Of a stretch of 13,570 nucleotides of DNA, positions 1 through 6,180 are shown piece after piece. Source of the stretch: Thermoplasmata archaeon (lineage in GTDB: Archaea; Thermoplasmatota; Thermoplasmata; Thermoplasmatales; Thermoplasmataceae); contig JAKAUD010000030.1 in NCBI GenBank assembly GCA_021827885.1, positions 1,089-14,658 on the forward strand, written 5' to 3'. A model generated the notes under the pieces. It did not search any database and was not told the origin of the DNA. It worked only from the letters and a program-made list of their open reading frames with translations. Within the stretch, counting starts at the first letter, position 1; the number at the start of each line of letters is the position of its first letter. A program made the translations under genes and the position numbers.

Positions 1-1
1 A

Positions 2-91
2 ATGAGTGGAGCAATAGATATCGCCCGTTATGGTGTGAGAAACTTAGTATTTCCAAAGACAAGAGTCGTTAATCTAACATGTCTCGTCTAG
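2..91 (+). CDS. 3' end of an upstream gene, possibly a TnpB-like transposase remnant
   Basis: An open frame runs from the window edge to a TAG at 89-91 and overlaps the next gene's ATG by 13 nt. It encodes 29 residues beginning MSGAIDIARYGVRNL. The spacing of G-A-I-D-I-A-R resembles the last RuvC motif of TnpB proteins (D-x-N-A-A-I-N-I-x-R-x-G). The residue where the catalytic Asp would be expected is cut by the window edge, and its codon ends in A, so it cannot be Asp. That weakens the match or implies decay. A second frame (1-72, ending in TAA) is also open, so even the reading frame is uncertain. No transposon end can be identified. Confidence 0.3.
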   Translation: MSGAIDIARYGVRNLVFPKTRVVNLTCLV

Positions 92-399
92 ACCCTATCC
101 TTGCATCCTGCAAGGTTCTTGAATACTTGATTAAAAATAAAGAGCACGGCAAAGAATGGACCACAACACATGACATAGCGTTAAAGGCATTTGATAACAC
201 TCAAAAGGACTCAAAGATTTTAGATCTGATTAAACTAATGGTTCAAACCGGTTATATACAATCTATGCAACTTGAGAACAACCGAAGCATTTACGCAATT
301 ACTGAAAAAGGGGTGCAGTTTTACAAACAAGTGGCCAAGGAATTTTACAACGGCTTTAGCCTCCTTATGAAAAAATATTATGACGATGAAAAGGTGTGA
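79..399 (+). CDS. Small winged-helix DNA-binding protein
   Basis: 106 residues with the layout of an archaeal winged-helix regulator. An N-terminal helix (about 6-19, KVLEYLI) is followed by a helix-turn-helix region (about 28-62, with TTHDIALKAF and ILDLIKLMVQTGYI). The wing is a beta hairpin ending in the familiar SIYAITEKGVQFYKQ pattern (about 70-84), and a C-terminal helix could dimerise. It is expected to bind DNA in the cytoplasm; the target is unknown. No conserved SD sits just before the ATG, and the candidate TATA element (TTAGTATTT, 44-52) is weak. It converges on the membrane-protein gene ending at 429, with 29 bp between them. PadR-like or Sso10a-like are possible subfamilies, but I cannot choose. 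Confidence 0.7.
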   Translation: MSRLDPILASCKVLEYLIKNKEHGKEWTTTHDIALKAFDNTQKDSKILDLIKLMVQTGYIQSMQLENNRSIYAITEKGVQFYKQVAKEFYNGFSLLMKKYYDDEKV

Positions 400-401
400 T
401 A

Positions 402-414
402 AATTTTTTTCAAA
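402..414 (+). terminator. Oligo-T terminator candidate
   Basis: A run of T (404-410, in AAATTTTTTTCAAA) follows the winged-helix gene's TGA within 5-11 nt. Archaeal RNA polymerase can terminate at oligo-T without a hairpin. Position and composition fit, but there is no further support. Confidence 0.35.
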
Positions 415-428
415 TTAAACCTTGTTTT

Positions 429-1178
429 CTATTTGGCTGATGTTACAAGTTGTACTTGGAAATTATTCTCTGACGGAACCAGAAAAAGTACAGTTGTACC
501 ACTCCTTCCCAACGATTCCCTTTCAGATTCCCATCTGATAAGTTCTTCATTGAACTGGTTCTGAACTACTGCCATTAGTCTTACTTTTGCCTTTAATTTT
601 TTTGCAATCCTTAATGCATCATTTTCCATAGTTTTTAGATTATCAAGTGTTATCAAATCATTGCTGTCAGATATTTTCGCCAGGGCAATCTCTTTTTTTC
701 TTCCAACTAAGATATCAAATTGTGCCACGGAGTCCTGTATTTCCTGAAATTTTTTTGAATTTCTCTTGAAATTACGGTAACTTGGATAAATCTCTTTGAT
801 TTTGGATCTTAATTTTTGAACCTGTGAATCACCAGTTGAGGGAAGAAGTTCCATACGAACTTTGATCCAGATTGGGAGAAAATCCTTTAGGAAATCTTCC
901 ATTTGTTTTGAAACTTTACCGGAATAATTGACAGTAAACCAGGCAGTAATGAAGATTGGGAATCCTAGGATCACTGCGAGGAGAGCTACTGCGTCTATTA
1001 TACCTGCCTGATAGTTTTTACCCACTAGCATGTAGGTAATAAAGAGGGCAGTTGTAGCAATAATCCACATTCCCGATGCAATTGCCCAGACGAATACGAA
1101 ACGATATTTTTTCCTTAGCATGTAAATTGATTCTGCGGAACTAAGCAGGCTCATAACGGGCATGTCATTATCTGCCAT
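429..1178 (-). CDS. Two-helix membrane protein with a cytosolic alpha-helical domain
   Basis: 249 residues. Two hydrophobic segments (about 27-51 and 58-84) are joined by a short loop and follow a basic stretch (LRKKYR, 21-26). The remaining ~160 residues are soluble, charged and mostly helical. They include a Lys-rich stretch and a C-terminal beta-like part (TTVLFLVPSENNFQVQLV). I do not recognise the family. The C-terminal pattern (ENDALRIAKKLKAKVRLMAV, then strands) suggests a small alpha/beta fold, but there is no catalytic motif I can name. The ATG at 1176-1178 is supported by a TATA-like CTTATATG centred about 25 nt upstream (leaderless). It is divergent from the NYN gene and convergent with the winged-helix gene. 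No operon partner is visible. Confidence 0.7.
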   Translation of the reverse strand: MADNDMPVMSLLSSAESIYMLRKKYRFVFVWAIASGMWIIATTALFITYMLVGKNYQAGIIDAVALLAVILGFPIFITAWFTVNYSGKVSKQMEDFLKDFLPIWIKVRMELLPSTGDSQVQKLRSKIKEIYPSYRNFKRNSKKFQEIQDSVAQFDILVGRKKEIALAKISDSNDLITLDNLKTMENDALRIAKKLKAKVRLMAVVQNQFNEELIRWESERESLGRSGTTVLFLVPSENNFQVQLVTSAK

Positions 1179-1198
1179 CTGTCAAACGATAGTTGACC

Positions 1199-1206
1199 CA
1201 TATAAG
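1199..1206 (-). promoter_or_regulatory. TATA box for the 249-aa membrane protein gene
   Basis: Read on the minus strand, CTTATATG is centred about 24-25 nt before the ATG at 1178. That is the usual distance for a leaderless archaeal transcript. Confidence 0.5.
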
Positions 1207-1292
1207 AAAAGATTTGGAATATTAATCCAACATGTGAGACAGGATATTGAATAAATAAGATTGGAAGTTGTAAATCTTCTATTTTATTTCCA

Positions 1293-1305
1293 ACCGAATA
1301 TATAT
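1293..1305 (+). promoter_or_regulatory. BRE/TATA for the NYN-domain gene
   Basis: ACCGA followed by ATATATAT (1298-1305) resembles a BRE plus TATA box. Transcription would begin near 1328, giving a leader of about 8 nt before the ATG at 1336. A second TATA-like CCTATATGAA (1307-1316) would place the start at the ATG itself. Confidence 0.5.
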
Positions 1306-1335
1306 GCCTATATGAAGTAAGCTTATTTGATAAGT

Positions 1336-1932
1336 ATGAGCATAGAACAAATGAACGAATATGAAAAATTGAAACAATGCTTAGAGCCATTAAGTGGTAC
1401 CTTAAGAGTAGCACTATACTTGGATCTAGCTAATGTTTGGATGTCAGAGAAAAAAAATGGATGGAGTCAGGTAACCGGAACCATTTTTAGAACTGCTGAG
1501 GAAATTGGTATCATCCAGACGGCCAAGGCCTACACTGCCATAACTTGTGGGGAAGTTTGCAAACCTGGACTTTTAAGATTGGAAAGAGAAGGGTACCAGA
1601 TAATCCCAAGGTTTGTTCCAAACACCGAATATGGCTCTAAAAAGGATATTGATACGTTTCTCATTTCTGACGTTATTAGGGACCTATTTCTTACAAAACT
1701 GGATTTGATAGTTATAGCAAGCGATGATTCTGATTTCATTCCTGCATTCAGAGAAATCAAATTACAAAATAAATTTGGTTTGGCTATTGTCAGTAATAGA
1801 ATAGAGGCAAAGCTTGTTGCTGCAACTGCCAACTTTTGTATAGATATTCCTACCTTGAATGATCATGTAGAAGCTTTATCAGAGCTTCACACAGATGATA
1901 CCTTAATAGGGGTGAGTGCGAGTGGTTTGTAA
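1336..1932 (+). CDS. NYN-domain (PIN-like) ribonuclease, LabA/DUF88 type
   Basis: 198 residues from the ATG. NYN domains are PIN-fold metal-dependent nucleases that usually act on RNA. The acidic set is in order: YLDLANVW (Asp30, Asn33) on strand 1, the SKKDIDTFLISDV helix (Asp104, Asp106), and IASDDSDFIPAFRE (Asp130, Asp131, Asp133). Two more strands follow (FGLAIVSN and NFCIDIP). All key positions are present, so the nuclease is probably active in the cytoplasm. An in-frame TTG at 1327 would add three residues, but the ATG at 1336 fits the promoter better. The gene's end overlaps a small zinc-ribbon ORF at 1922-2044 in a different frame. The substrate is unknown. Confidence 0.85.
   Translation: MSIEQMNEYEKLKQCLEPLSGTLRVALYLDLANVWMSEKKNGWSQVTGTIFRTAEEIGIIQTAKAYTAITCGEVCKPGLLRLEREGYQIIPRFVPNTEYGSKKDIDTFLISDVIRDLFLTKLDLIVIASDDSDFIPAFREIKLQNKFGLAIVSNRIEAKLVAATANFCIDIPTLNDHVEALSELHTDDTLIGVSASGL
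1911..1915 (+). promoter_or_regulatory. SD deciding the start of the small zinc-ribbon ORF
   Basis: GGTGA inside the end of the NYN gene matches the archaeal anti-SD. It lies 6 nt before the GTG at 1922, favouring that start over the GTG at 1916. Confidence 0.5.
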
Positions 1933-2044
1933 GAATTGCGGAGATGAATTAATCCTTACTTGTTTCCTTGGTGTTGAGACATGGGTCCATAAGAAAACAT
2001 TCGACCCTTCCTGTCAGATTTTTGCAGAACCAATGGAAAGTTGA
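1922..2044 (+). CDS. Small zinc-ribbon-like protein overlapping the NYN gene
   Basis: 40 residues, beginning MVCKNCGDELIL with the GTG start read as Met. The visible metal-ligand pattern is C-x2-C-G (CKNCG), a hydrophobic stretch, W-V-H (ETWVHKKT), then a final Cys (DPSCQ). I associate this C-x2-C...W-V-H-x2-T...C arrangement with very small prokaryotic zinc ribbons. A GGTGA SD lies 6 nt upstream, and the start is inside the NYN gene's last codons (11-nt overlap), so translational coupling is likely. It might be an RNA- or protein-binding partner of the nuclease; that is inferred from position only. At this size a chance ORF is possible, but four well-spaced ligands plus the SD argue against it. 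Confidence 0.6.
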   Translation: MVCKNCGDELILTCFLGVETWVHKKTFDPSCQIFAEPMES

Positions 2045-2073
2045 AAATAGTTCACGGATACTGGTTTCTTTTT

Positions 2074-2259
2074 TTAGGGCTTTGTATCCTTGTTTTTCAA
2101 ATACCCAGCTTTTTCAAGTAGAAGAAGGCGTTCTCTTATTGCCTCTTTTATGAATTCTGACTTTGAGGTATAACCCAGTGTACCTTCTCGTATAATATTA
2201 TCGATAATTTCTAAAAGTTCCTTCGGCAAAGCTACAGTTTGCCAAGCGTTATCTGTCAT
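2074..2259 (-). CDS. Ribbon-helix-helix transcriptional regulator
   Basis: 61 residues, the size of a one-domain RHH protein. The N-terminal strand WQTVALP (about 6-12) is the DNA-contacting ribbon. Helix 1 is KELLEIIDNII, and helix 2 follows the turn GYTSKSEFIKEAIRERL. The shared G-Y-x-[ST]-K-x-E-F-I-x-E-A-I-R-E core shows it is a paralogue of the divergent RHH gene at 2361. It should act as a dimer on palindromic DNA. The spacer between the two genes is full of palindromes, so auto- or cross-regulation is likely. The C-terminal tail (EKAGYLKNKDTKP) is short and basic. The gene converges on the zinc-ribbon ORF with 29 bp between them. No toxin gene is adjacent, so I do not call it an antitoxin. 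Confidence 0.8.
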   Translation of the reverse strand: MTDNAWQTVALPKELLEIIDNIIREGTLGYTSKSEFIKEAIRERLLLLEKAGYLKNKDTKP

Positions 2260-2307
2260 TTGTTTCCCAATCCCTTTAGATAGATAATGATTAACATGCT
2301 TTTAATA

Positions 2308-2334
2308 GCATATGCATATGTTATCCATAACATA
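2308..2334. promoter_or_regulatory. Palindromic operator candidate between the divergent RHH genes
   Basis: CATATGCATATG (2309-2320) is a perfect 12-bp palindrome. Overlapping it, TATGTTAT-CC-ATAACATA (2317-2334) is a perfect 8+8 inverted repeat with a 2-nt centre. GCATATGC (2308-2315) is also symmetric. Related half-sites CATATG and ATGCAT recur at 2353-2366. Symmetric sites between divergent RHH genes are what RHH dimers typically bind. Confidence 0.55.
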
Positions 2335-2339
2335 AATTA

Positions 2340-2347
2340 CTTATAGG
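2340..2347 (+). promoter_or_regulatory. TATA box for the plus-strand RHH-glycosyltransferase pair
   Basis: CTTATAGG is centred about 26 nt before the ATG at 2370 and 17 nt before the ATG at 2361. A leaderless transcript would therefore favour the second Met. The palindromes at 2308-2334 lie just upstream, where a bound regulator could block or help factor loading. Confidence 0.4.
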
Positions 2348-2360
2348 TTATACATATGCT

Positions 2361-2537
2361 ATGCATTACATGTATGGCACCGTCTCGATTCCTAAAGACT
2401 TAGTAGACGAAGTTGAGCTTATTTTGAACGAAACACACCTTGGGTACAGAACAAAGACAGAATTTATAGTAGAAGCAATAAGGGAAAAAGTTCTAAAAAT
2501 AAAGCTTGAATTGAACACCGAGAGGCTGAAAAAATGA
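2361..2537 (+). CDS. Ribbon-helix-helix regulator coupled to the glycosyltransferase
   Basis: 58 residues from ATG 2361, or 55 from ATG 2370, which suits the TATA position and gives the usual RHH start MYGTVSIPKDL. The ribbon is GTVSIP. Helix 1 is KDLVDEVELILNE, the turn is LGYRTKTEF, and helix 2 is IVEAIREKVLKIK. It is a clear paralogue of the minus-strand RHH protein at 2074-2259. The TGA stop shares an ATGA with the start of the GT2 gene (4-nt overlap), so the two are co-transcribed and probably translationally coupled. It may regulate its own operon through the palindromic spacer, making glycosyltransferase output depend on it. I find no sign of a toxin-antitoxin role. Confidence 0.8.
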   Translation: MHYMYGTVSIPKDLVDEVELILNETHLGYRTKTEFIVEAIREKVLKIKLELNTERLKK

Positions 2538-3964
2538 CGCTTTATCAGCCTCTCGTTGTATCAAATCACGAGGGAAGTCTAAAGATCTTTATTAATAATT
2601 TTAGTGAAAACCCATGGTACGGTACTACACTACTTACTATTGTTTTGATTTTGTTAGGTATCTTTTTTATAAGGAGTTATTATGAACTTATACTTCTGCC
2701 ATTTTACAGTGTAGTGTCTATTTATGGCTCCTTTAATATTTTTGTATTCATTTTCTCATGGAAAAATGAAAGGTACAGGCCAAAAAAACTCTCTTACATA
2801 CCTGAAGACCCGGTAACCTTGATGTATCTAACCTATAATGATTTTAAAGAAGAAGCTTTCAGGACCTTACTTAAGGCAAAACGTAATTGTGACTTCATTT
2901 TAATCGTAGACGATAGCAATTTACCAGAATTGAAAAATAGAATAGACGCTATTGCAGAAGAAACAGGTTCTAAGGTCATAAGAAGAGAGAATAGGAAAGG
3001 TTTCAAAGCTGGAGCCATAAATAATGCTTTAGAAAGTGTATCTACTAAGTATATTAGTATAGTAGATTCTGACGAAAGAGTACCTGAAAACTTCATTACA
3101 GGTGTATTACCTTATTTTTCTGATGACGATGTCGCGTTTGTCCAAGTGTCGCATTTTGCAACCAATAACTCAACGCTCTGGGAAAAATATATGGGGTATG
3201 GGGTCAACATGCATTGGCGTATATACCACCCATACAGGAATAGATTTGGAGTGGTAAATTATCTTGGACATGGGGCAATACTCAAAAAAAGCGCGGTGGA
3301 ATCTGTAGGTAAATTCCCTGAAATTGTCGCAGAGGACATCGGCATAACCACAGAGTTTTATTCCACCAATATGCGGGGTGTTTTTGTCGACGAGATAAAG
3401 GCAGGTGAAGAGTGTGAAGAGTTTCCAGAAACATACTCTTCTTTCCGGAGGAGACATAGAAAATGGACCATGGGCAGTACACAATTTATGCGATATTACT
3501 TTATTAGTATCCTCAAATCAAATATGCGTTGGTATCAGAAGCTTGACATAATAGTGCCTGGAATAAGCCTTCCAATGACACTTCTTCTTTTCACTTATAT
3601 AATCATTGTCTCATTCTTTCACATAGGCTCCTCAATAATGTTATTCATAGTTGCATTGATTAGTATGGGGGCGCCGAATTTAGGATTTGCCCGGATGCAA
3701 GATAAGAAAGAAATTCCTAAAACTATAGCAATTAACGCATTAGCTTACGTATCACTATTCCCTACGTCCGTATACTATGCTATAAAGGGATTTGTAAAGC
3801 CGATTTTTTTGGTTACTGGCGAAAAAGTAAAAAATAACTCTTCAAGAGTTATTGAGTTGTTGGGAGATATTGGTATGGGAATATTTCTCATTTTATCAGG
3901 AGGCTTCAGCCTCTTGGGCATAGTTTGCATATTTAGTGGGCTACTGTTTTGGTATTTCAATTAA
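2534..3964 (+). CDS. Membrane-embedded family 2 glycosyltransferase (cellulose-synthase-like)
   Basis: 476 residues. Two N-terminal membrane helices (about 31-47 and 52-76) precede a cytosolic GT-A domain (about 90-320). C-terminal hydrophobic segments lie at about 338-361, 365-380, 396-416 and 447-475. Catalytic motifs are in order: IVDDS (DD at 126-127), ENRKGFKAGAIN (152-163, nucleotide-sugar binding), VDSDE (DSD at 178-180), GHGAILKKSA then AED (ED at 267-268, the base), and RHRKW (307-311) in place of the usual QxxRW of processive enzymes. It probably transfers sugars from a nucleotide donor at the inner membrane face to make an exopolysaccharide or a lipid-linked glycan. Donor and product cannot be read from sequence. 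The ATG overlaps the RHH gene's stop; GAGAGG (2520-2525) could act as SD. A dolichol-phosphate-sugar synthase is less likely given the C-terminal membrane region. Confidence 0.88.
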   Translation: MTLYQPLVVSNHEGSLKIFINNFSENPWYGTTLLTIVLILLGIFFIRSYYELILLPFYSVVSIYGSFNIFVFIFSWKNERYRPKKLSYIPEDPVTLMYLTYNDFKEEAFRTLLKAKRNCDFILIVDDSNLPELKNRIDAIAEETGSKVIRRENRKGFKAGAINNALESVSTKYISIVDSDERVPENFITGVLPYFSDDDVAFVQVSHFATNNSTLWEKYMGYGVNMHWRIYHPYRNRFGVVNYLGHGAILKKSAVESVGKFPEIVAEDIGITTEFYSTNMRGVFVDEIKAGEECEEFPETYSSFRRRHRKWTMGSTQFMRYYFISILKSNMRWYQKLDIIVPGISLPMTLLLFTYIIIVSFFHIGSSIMLFIVALISMGAPNLGFARMQDKKEIPKTIAINALAYVSLFPTSVYYAIKGFVKPIFLVTGEKVKNNSSRVIELLGDIGMGIFLILSGGFSLLGIVCIFSGLLFWYFN

Positions 3965-3994
3965 TTTTTGCCTTTAGCATGTAGTCTACTTAAG

Positions 3995-4026
3995 ACTGTC
4001 CGACAAAGATTTCCTTTTCGGACAGT
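3995..4026 (+). terminator. Inverted repeat downstream of the glycosyltransferase
   Basis: ACTGTCCGA (3995-4003) and TCGGACAGT (4018-4026) are perfect 9-bp arms around a 14-nt loop, 30 nt after the GT2 stop. It could fold as a terminator hairpin, though no strong T-run follows. TTTTCGGACA recurs as a direct repeat at 4015-4024 and 4080-4089, the latter inside the end of the recombinase gene. The motif may therefore instead be a recombinase-related site. Confidence 0.4.
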
Positions 4027-4060
4027 AAAATCATGGGTAGGGGATATATAAACAAACTAG

Positions 4061-4672
4061 TCAAATTTGAGGGGTAGGGTTTTCGGACACCGATTTCAGG
4101 ATCCCATGAACCGTCGATCTCTTTATCCCAACAAGCTGAGAGATCTCCCTAATAGATTTCCCTGACTCTCTCAATTCAATAATTCTTGAGATATCTATCC
4201 CTCTCTTCTCCAGGATTTCAGGTCTCCCGATTTTCCTGTTCTCTTTTCTTGCTCTGGCCATGCCGTACCTTACCCTTTCAGATATCAGTTCCCTTTCAAA
4301 CTCAGCAGCTGCTCCAAGGATGGCCAGCATGAAATCATTCATGGGGTCCTTCTTCTCAGAAATTTTTAATCACTGATCAATGGCCTCAAAGAACATTCCT
4401 TGGGATCTTATAAGGTTCAAATTCTCCAGGAGATTCTGCAATGATCTTCCAAATCTGTCAAGCCTCAAAACAAGGATCCCGTCCAGGTGGGCCAAATCAC
4501 CCATGATTGATTTGAGGCCTGGACGATCTTTCTTTGCATCGGATGCAAAGTCCACATACTCCCTGAATTCCCAGTCTCTTACCTTGCAATACTCTCTAAG
4601 CCTGATAAGTTGGCTTTCAGGATTCTGCTCCTTGTCTTTGGTCGATACCCGGGCGTACAGGCCGACAATCAT
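4061..4672 (-). pseudogene. Serine recombinase (resolvase/invertase type) with one in-frame stop
   Basis: One continuous frame of 203 codons is interrupted by a single TGA at 4370-4372. The first part has the catalytic N-terminus YARVS (Ser10 the nucleophile), ESQLIRLREYC, and the Arg-bearing RLDRFGRSL. It ends at FFEAIDQ, where family members usually have an AIDT-like motif. Beyond the TGA the frame continues LKISEKKDPMND, then ILGAAAEFERELISERVRYG (dimer helix E) and a C-terminal helix-turn-helix (about 160-198, SIREISQLVGIKRSTVHGIL). Only the stop disables it; GGA, AGA or CGA could each become TGA by one change. Such enzymes cut and rejoin DNA at specific sites for inversion or resolution. 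The HTH is C-terminal, so this is not an IS607 TnpA. Readthrough or a sequencing error cannot be excluded. Confidence 0.85.
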
Positions 4673-4694
4673 CCTTTTCCTATTTGCTTGGTGC

Positions 4695-4702
4695 TTAAAT
4701 AT
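4695..4702 (-). promoter_or_regulatory. TATA box for the serine recombinase gene
   Basis: Minus-strand ATATTTAA is centred about 26 nt before the ATG at 4672, giving a leaderless transcript. The promoter looks intact although the gene carries a stop codon. Confidence 0.5.
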
Positions 4703-4787
4703 TGTTCAGATGCCAATGTAACTGGCAATTTAGCCTTTCCAATTTACAAATATTCAAGGAACGTGTGATCCTTTTCCCAGCAACGGC

Positions 4788-5561
4788 TCATTTGAGCGGA
4801 GGATAATATAGTCCAATTATCAGCCATGTATTGAATCGGGAATGCGTTCCTACAAAAAAGTAGAGATCCTTTTTATGCATCTCGTGCAAATATTTGTCCC
4901 GAAACTTTTCAACCAAAATCTCTCTGATAGGATACTTACGTTTCCAGCTTCTCCAGGATTCCAACATTTCCCAGTCTTCACACATTATGTTGTGGCCCTT
5001 GCAATCAGGGTTTGAACAAAGGAAATGATATCGGAAATTATACTCAATATCTTCCAACTGTGTCCGGCTTTCTCCCTCAAGTGTCATCTGAATTTCCCTA
5101 ATAATTTCGCTTTCCTGTTCATTGACATCCTCTTTTTCATCAATAGTCAAATCCATTATTTGTGCAGGCTTAATCAAACCCAGAGACGTATTGTCAAAAT
5201 TGGCACGTTTCTCTAGGTCCTCCAGGGACTCAGATAGAACAGGAAGGACAATCCGATTCCTCTCATTCCACGACTTGTCATAACCAGTGCCAATACTATT
5301 CAGGATTTGTATAGTTTCATATCTGACATGATAACTTTCCTTTCTGTTCAAGTATTCCGATGCCTTCTCGCAATCAACAGAGATCCAGGAATATTTGGGG
5401 ATGTTCTTCCCTCCCCTGAAGGTCTCAAATGGGATAGGGTACAATCTTATCATCTCACCTGACTCTGTAATGCCTGCCGTACAGACACAAGACCCATATT
5501 TCCTACTTCTCTCTGGATAAGCCTTCACCGTGAGGAATACGGTTTTCTTCTCATATGTCAT
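4788..5561 (-). CDS. Zinc-knuckle protein of unknown function, partner of AbrB-DUF488
   Basis: 257 residues. I recognise the general pattern but cannot name the family. The N-terminal domain (about 5-60) reads VFLTVKAYPERSRKYGS, then CTAGI, then IRLYPIPFETFRG. The middle is acidic (about 138-172, many Glu/Asp). A metal site follows: C-x4-C-x2-H-x3-C (Cys182, Cys187, His190, Cys194) running into EDWEM. The C-terminus has KKDLYFFVGTHSRFNTWLII, a beta-rich end closing with GLYYPP. The ATG lies within an ATGA shared with the upstream gene's stop, with GAGGT (5571-5575) as SD. The pair is therefore co-transcribed and probably made in fixed proportion. A nucleic-acid-related role is inferred from the zinc site and the AbrB-fused partner only. 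The protein appears intact and cytosolic. Confidence 0.75.
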   Translation of the reverse strand: MTYEKKTVFLTVKAYPERSRKYGSCVCTAGITESGEMIRLYPIPFETFRGGKNIPKYSWISVDCEKASEYLNRKESYHVRYETIQILNSIGTGYDKSWNERNRIVLPVLSESLEDLEKRANFDNTSLGLIKPAQIMDLTIDEKEDVNEQESEIIREIQMTLEGESRTQLEDIEYNFRYHFLCSNPDCKGHNIMCEDWEMLESWRSWKRKYPIREILVEKFRDKYLHEMHKKDLYFFVGTHSRFNTWLIIGLYYPPLK

Positions 5562-6148
5562 AATTGAATAACCTCGAAGCCCCTTTCCGACAATTTCTCA
5601 CCAAGGATTTTCCTATGACAATTTCTATAATCGGCTTCTAAACACATCATTGCCGTCGTTTTTTGCCTTGCCAAAACGTCTAGTAGGTCAAGGTAAGGTA
5701 CGTTTGACTTTAACCATGTCGAATATTCACGAAAAAACTTCTCAGGGTCGTTATTTTCCTTGATTTCCACCCTTATTTCTTTGGGCGCTCCGAGTCTGGG
5801 CAGGTTGACATACCTTATTCCTGAAGCAGCAAGATTTTCACTTAGCCCTTTCATTGAAAAATCTTTGTTCCAGCTGAACGCATGGTTCCTCACATCAACC
5901 AATTCTGTAATCCTGTTATCATCAAGCAGTTCAATGAAATTTTCCCTTCTCTTCCCTTCGTACCCTACTGAGAAGATCTTGGGTTTATCAGCTTTATTCA
6001 GCATTACAGAACTCTCCTGCCTTTCAACGAGAATCCTGTCACCAGTTTTCCATCCGAGGTCAATTAAGTAATCCTTTGGCAGAGAAACCATGTAGGTCCC
6101 GCCTTGACGAATCAATGTGCGTTCATTTCTGATACTTCTATGGCCCAT
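5558..6148 (-). CDS. AbrB/SpoVT-domain protein fused to DUF488
   Basis: 196 residues from the ATG; a TTG at 6166 would add six but lies upstream of the expected transcription start. Residues about 9-52 form a swapped-hairpin AbrB DNA-binding domain (RTLIRQGGTYMVSLPKDYL, then LGWKTGDRILV). From about 58 on is a DUF488 domain: IFSVGYEGK, LVDVRNHAFS, an SENLAASGIRYVNLPRLGAP block, and the hallmark CLEADYRNCHR (Cys169, Cys177, His178, Arg179). DUF488 has no firmly assigned reaction that I know of; the conserved Cys/His/Arg suggests an active or binding site. The AbrB part suggests DNA binding and perhaps autoregulation. An inverted repeat sits between TATA and ATG. The gene overlaps the zinc-knuckle gene by 4 nt. 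Fusion of a DNA-binding domain to DUF488 is unusual to me. Confidence 0.85.
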   Translation of the reverse strand: MGHRSIRNERTLIRQGGTYMVSLPKDYLIDLGWKTGDRILVERQESSVMLNKADKPKIFSVGYEGKRRENFIELLDDNRITELVDVRNHAFSWNKDFSMKGLSENLAASGIRYVNLPRLGAPKEIRVEIKENNDPEKFFREYSTWLKSNVPYLDLLDVLARQKTTAMMCLEADYRNCHRKILGEKLSERGFEVIQL

Positions 6149-6155
6149 CAAAGCC

Positions 6156-6176
6156 CTTATAACCAAGCGTTATAAG
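6156..6176. promoter_or_regulatory. Inverted-repeat operator candidate for the AbrB-DUF488 operon
   Basis: CTTATAAC (6156-6163) and GTTATAAG (6169-6176) are perfect 8-bp arms with a 5-nt spacer. They lie between the TATA box (6181-6188) and the ATG (6148), covering the expected transcription start. This is where a repressor, plausibly the AbrB-fused product itself, would block initiation. Confidence 0.5.
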
Positions 6177-6180
6177 AATA

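Noticed and set aside
1968..2153. Plus-strand 61-residue ORF downstream of NYN
   Set aside because: It overlaps the zinc-ribbon ORF and runs antisense into the RHH gene; both of those have recognisable patterns and this does not.
2074..2537. Toxin-antitoxin system built on the RHH proteins
   Set aside because: No RelE, PIN or other toxin-sized gene is adjacent to either RHH gene; the coupled gene is a glycosyltransferase. The NYN nuclease is convergent, not in the same operon.
4041..4053. Plus-strand promoter (GATATATAAAC) after the glycosyltransferase
   Set aside because: It would drive only antisense RNA into the recombinase gene, with no ORF of interest; A/T-rich spacers often contain such matches.
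4061..4672. IS607-type transposase (serine recombinase with a TnpB partner)
   Set aside because: The helix-turn-helix is at the C-terminus, as in resolvases and invertases, whereas IS607 TnpA has it at the N-terminus. No TnpB lies beside it; the faint TnpB-like tail at 2-91 is 4 kb away.
4380..4721. Plus-strand 113-residue ORF
   Set aside because: It is antisense to the recombinase, whose domains are unmistakable, and has no domain-like pattern of its own.
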